Origin: Dyella jiangningensis
Lineage (GTDB): Bacteria; Pseudomonadota; Gammaproteobacteria; Xanthomonadales; Rhodanobacteraceae
Length of the DNA: 64,000 nt
Direction: 5' to 3'
NCBI RefSeq assembly: GCF_003264855.1
Contig: NZ_NFZS01000001.1
Span: 930,001-994,000, forward strand
A program made the translations under genes and the position numbers. Under the pieces are notes generated by a model. The model searched no databases. It worked only from the letters and a program-made list of their open reading frames with translations, and was not told where the DNA came from. Every line of letters begins with the position of its first letter. Position 1 is the first letter of the stretch. This document shows positions 63,580 to 64,000 of this stretch, piece by piece.

Positions 63580-64000
63580 GCACCCGCCCCTCACCCCGGC
63601 CCTCTCCTCGCTCCTCAAAGCCGCGGCCGTCCATGGCCGCTCTCCGCGTGCCCCGGAGGGGAGAGGGAGAACGCATGGCGGCATCAAGATTCCCTCGCCG
63701 TTAAACGAAGCTGCTTTAAGCCCTCTCCGCTACGGCGAGTTGCGGTGCAGCGGCTCCGTTTGAGGTAGTAACGAGCGCATCCCGGCTAGCCTGGGTCGTC
63801 AGGCTCTATTCCTCATATCGCTACGAGCCTTGGCTCTGAAGGCCGTTTTCTTTGGGTTACTTTTGACGCGAAGCTAATCCCGTCGGACTTTGACTCCGGG
63901 CGTTCCGCCCTCCGCCCTTCCTCGCTCCTCAAAGCCGGCGCCATCCATGGCGCCTCCCCGCGTGCGGGCCGGCTTCGCCGTTCGCACGCAAAGAACGCGT
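63580..64000. repeat. Gene-free end region with dispersed repeats
   Basis: No credible gene is seen from 63223 to the end. CCCCTCACCCCGGCCCTCTC near 63588 and GGAGGGGAGAGGGAG near 63655 belong to the hairpin family at 6534 and 19707. CTCGCTCCTCAAAGCC occurs twice (63607 and 63923), each followed by a CCATCCATGG/GTCCATGG-type core. The stretch TTTCTTTGGGTTACTTTTGAC near 63848 resembles a dispersed repeat common in xanthomonads. Confidence 0.65.

Overview
The window is GC-rich chromosomal DNA from a gammaproteobacterium. The gene content fits the order Xanthomonadales, most likely family Rhodanobacteraceae (Dyella/Luteibacter/Rhodanobacter-like): OxyR, Dxs, PrmC and Apt of proteobacterial type, a HemP locus with a Fur box, a YadA-type adhesin, split MacB-like exporters, and dozens of copies of a paired repetitive palindrome with the core TGTAGGAGCGCACCCAGTGCGCGACCGC. 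The genus assignment is an inference from style and gene content. I see no phage, plasmid, insertion sequence, rRNA, tRNA or CRISPR.

Layout. 1-5.1 kb: a partial Ivy-like secreted protein, a small DUF6868 membrane protein, a zinc alcohol dehydrogenase divergent from an aldo/keto reductase, a subclass B3 metallo-beta-lactamase, then a Fur-controlled hemP with an unknown partner. 5.1-23.2 kb: the most striking locus. A consensus sigma-54 promoter with upstream palindromes precedes a periplasmic adaptor, one ATPase and eight FtsX/MacB-type permeases arranged as four tandem A/B pairs. These are followed by a DUF885 metallopeptidase, an NtrC-type response regulator, a tiny secreted protein and a PAS histidine kinase. 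The kinase and regulator probably drive the sigma-54 promoter.

23.3-27.7 kb: the QmcA/NfeD membrane pair, a DUF2007 protein, apt, a repeat cluster, and oxyR (with a likely autoregulatory site) followed by an unknown membrane-anchored protein. 27.8-36.1 kb: a secreted subtilisin-like protease beside a 1251-residue trimeric autotransporter adhesin, divergent from a membrane histidine kinase whose convergent neighbour is an OmpR-type regulator. 36.2-44 kb: an M1 aminopeptidase, a lipocalin and a 1369-residue envelope protein of unknown function. 44.0-44.5 kb: an exact 125-bp tandem repeat array.

44.5-51.2 kb: a six-gene minus-strand operon for acyl-CoA or related lipid catabolism (acyl-CoA dehydrogenase, APH-like kinase, histidine phosphatase, two SDRs, MDR reductase) divergent from a LysR regulator, with a palindrome between them. 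51.3-58.1 kb: a cNMP-binding/thioredoxin-reductase-like fusion, prmC, dxs, a low-affinity iron permease family protein, an HNH nuclease and a SapC family protein. 58.3-63.2 kb: SnoaL-like, DUF899 and GNAT proteins, a lipoprotein plus DmdC-like acyl-CoA dehydrogenase operon behind a PsrA-like operator, and a SET-domain protein. The last 0.8 kb is gene-free repeats.
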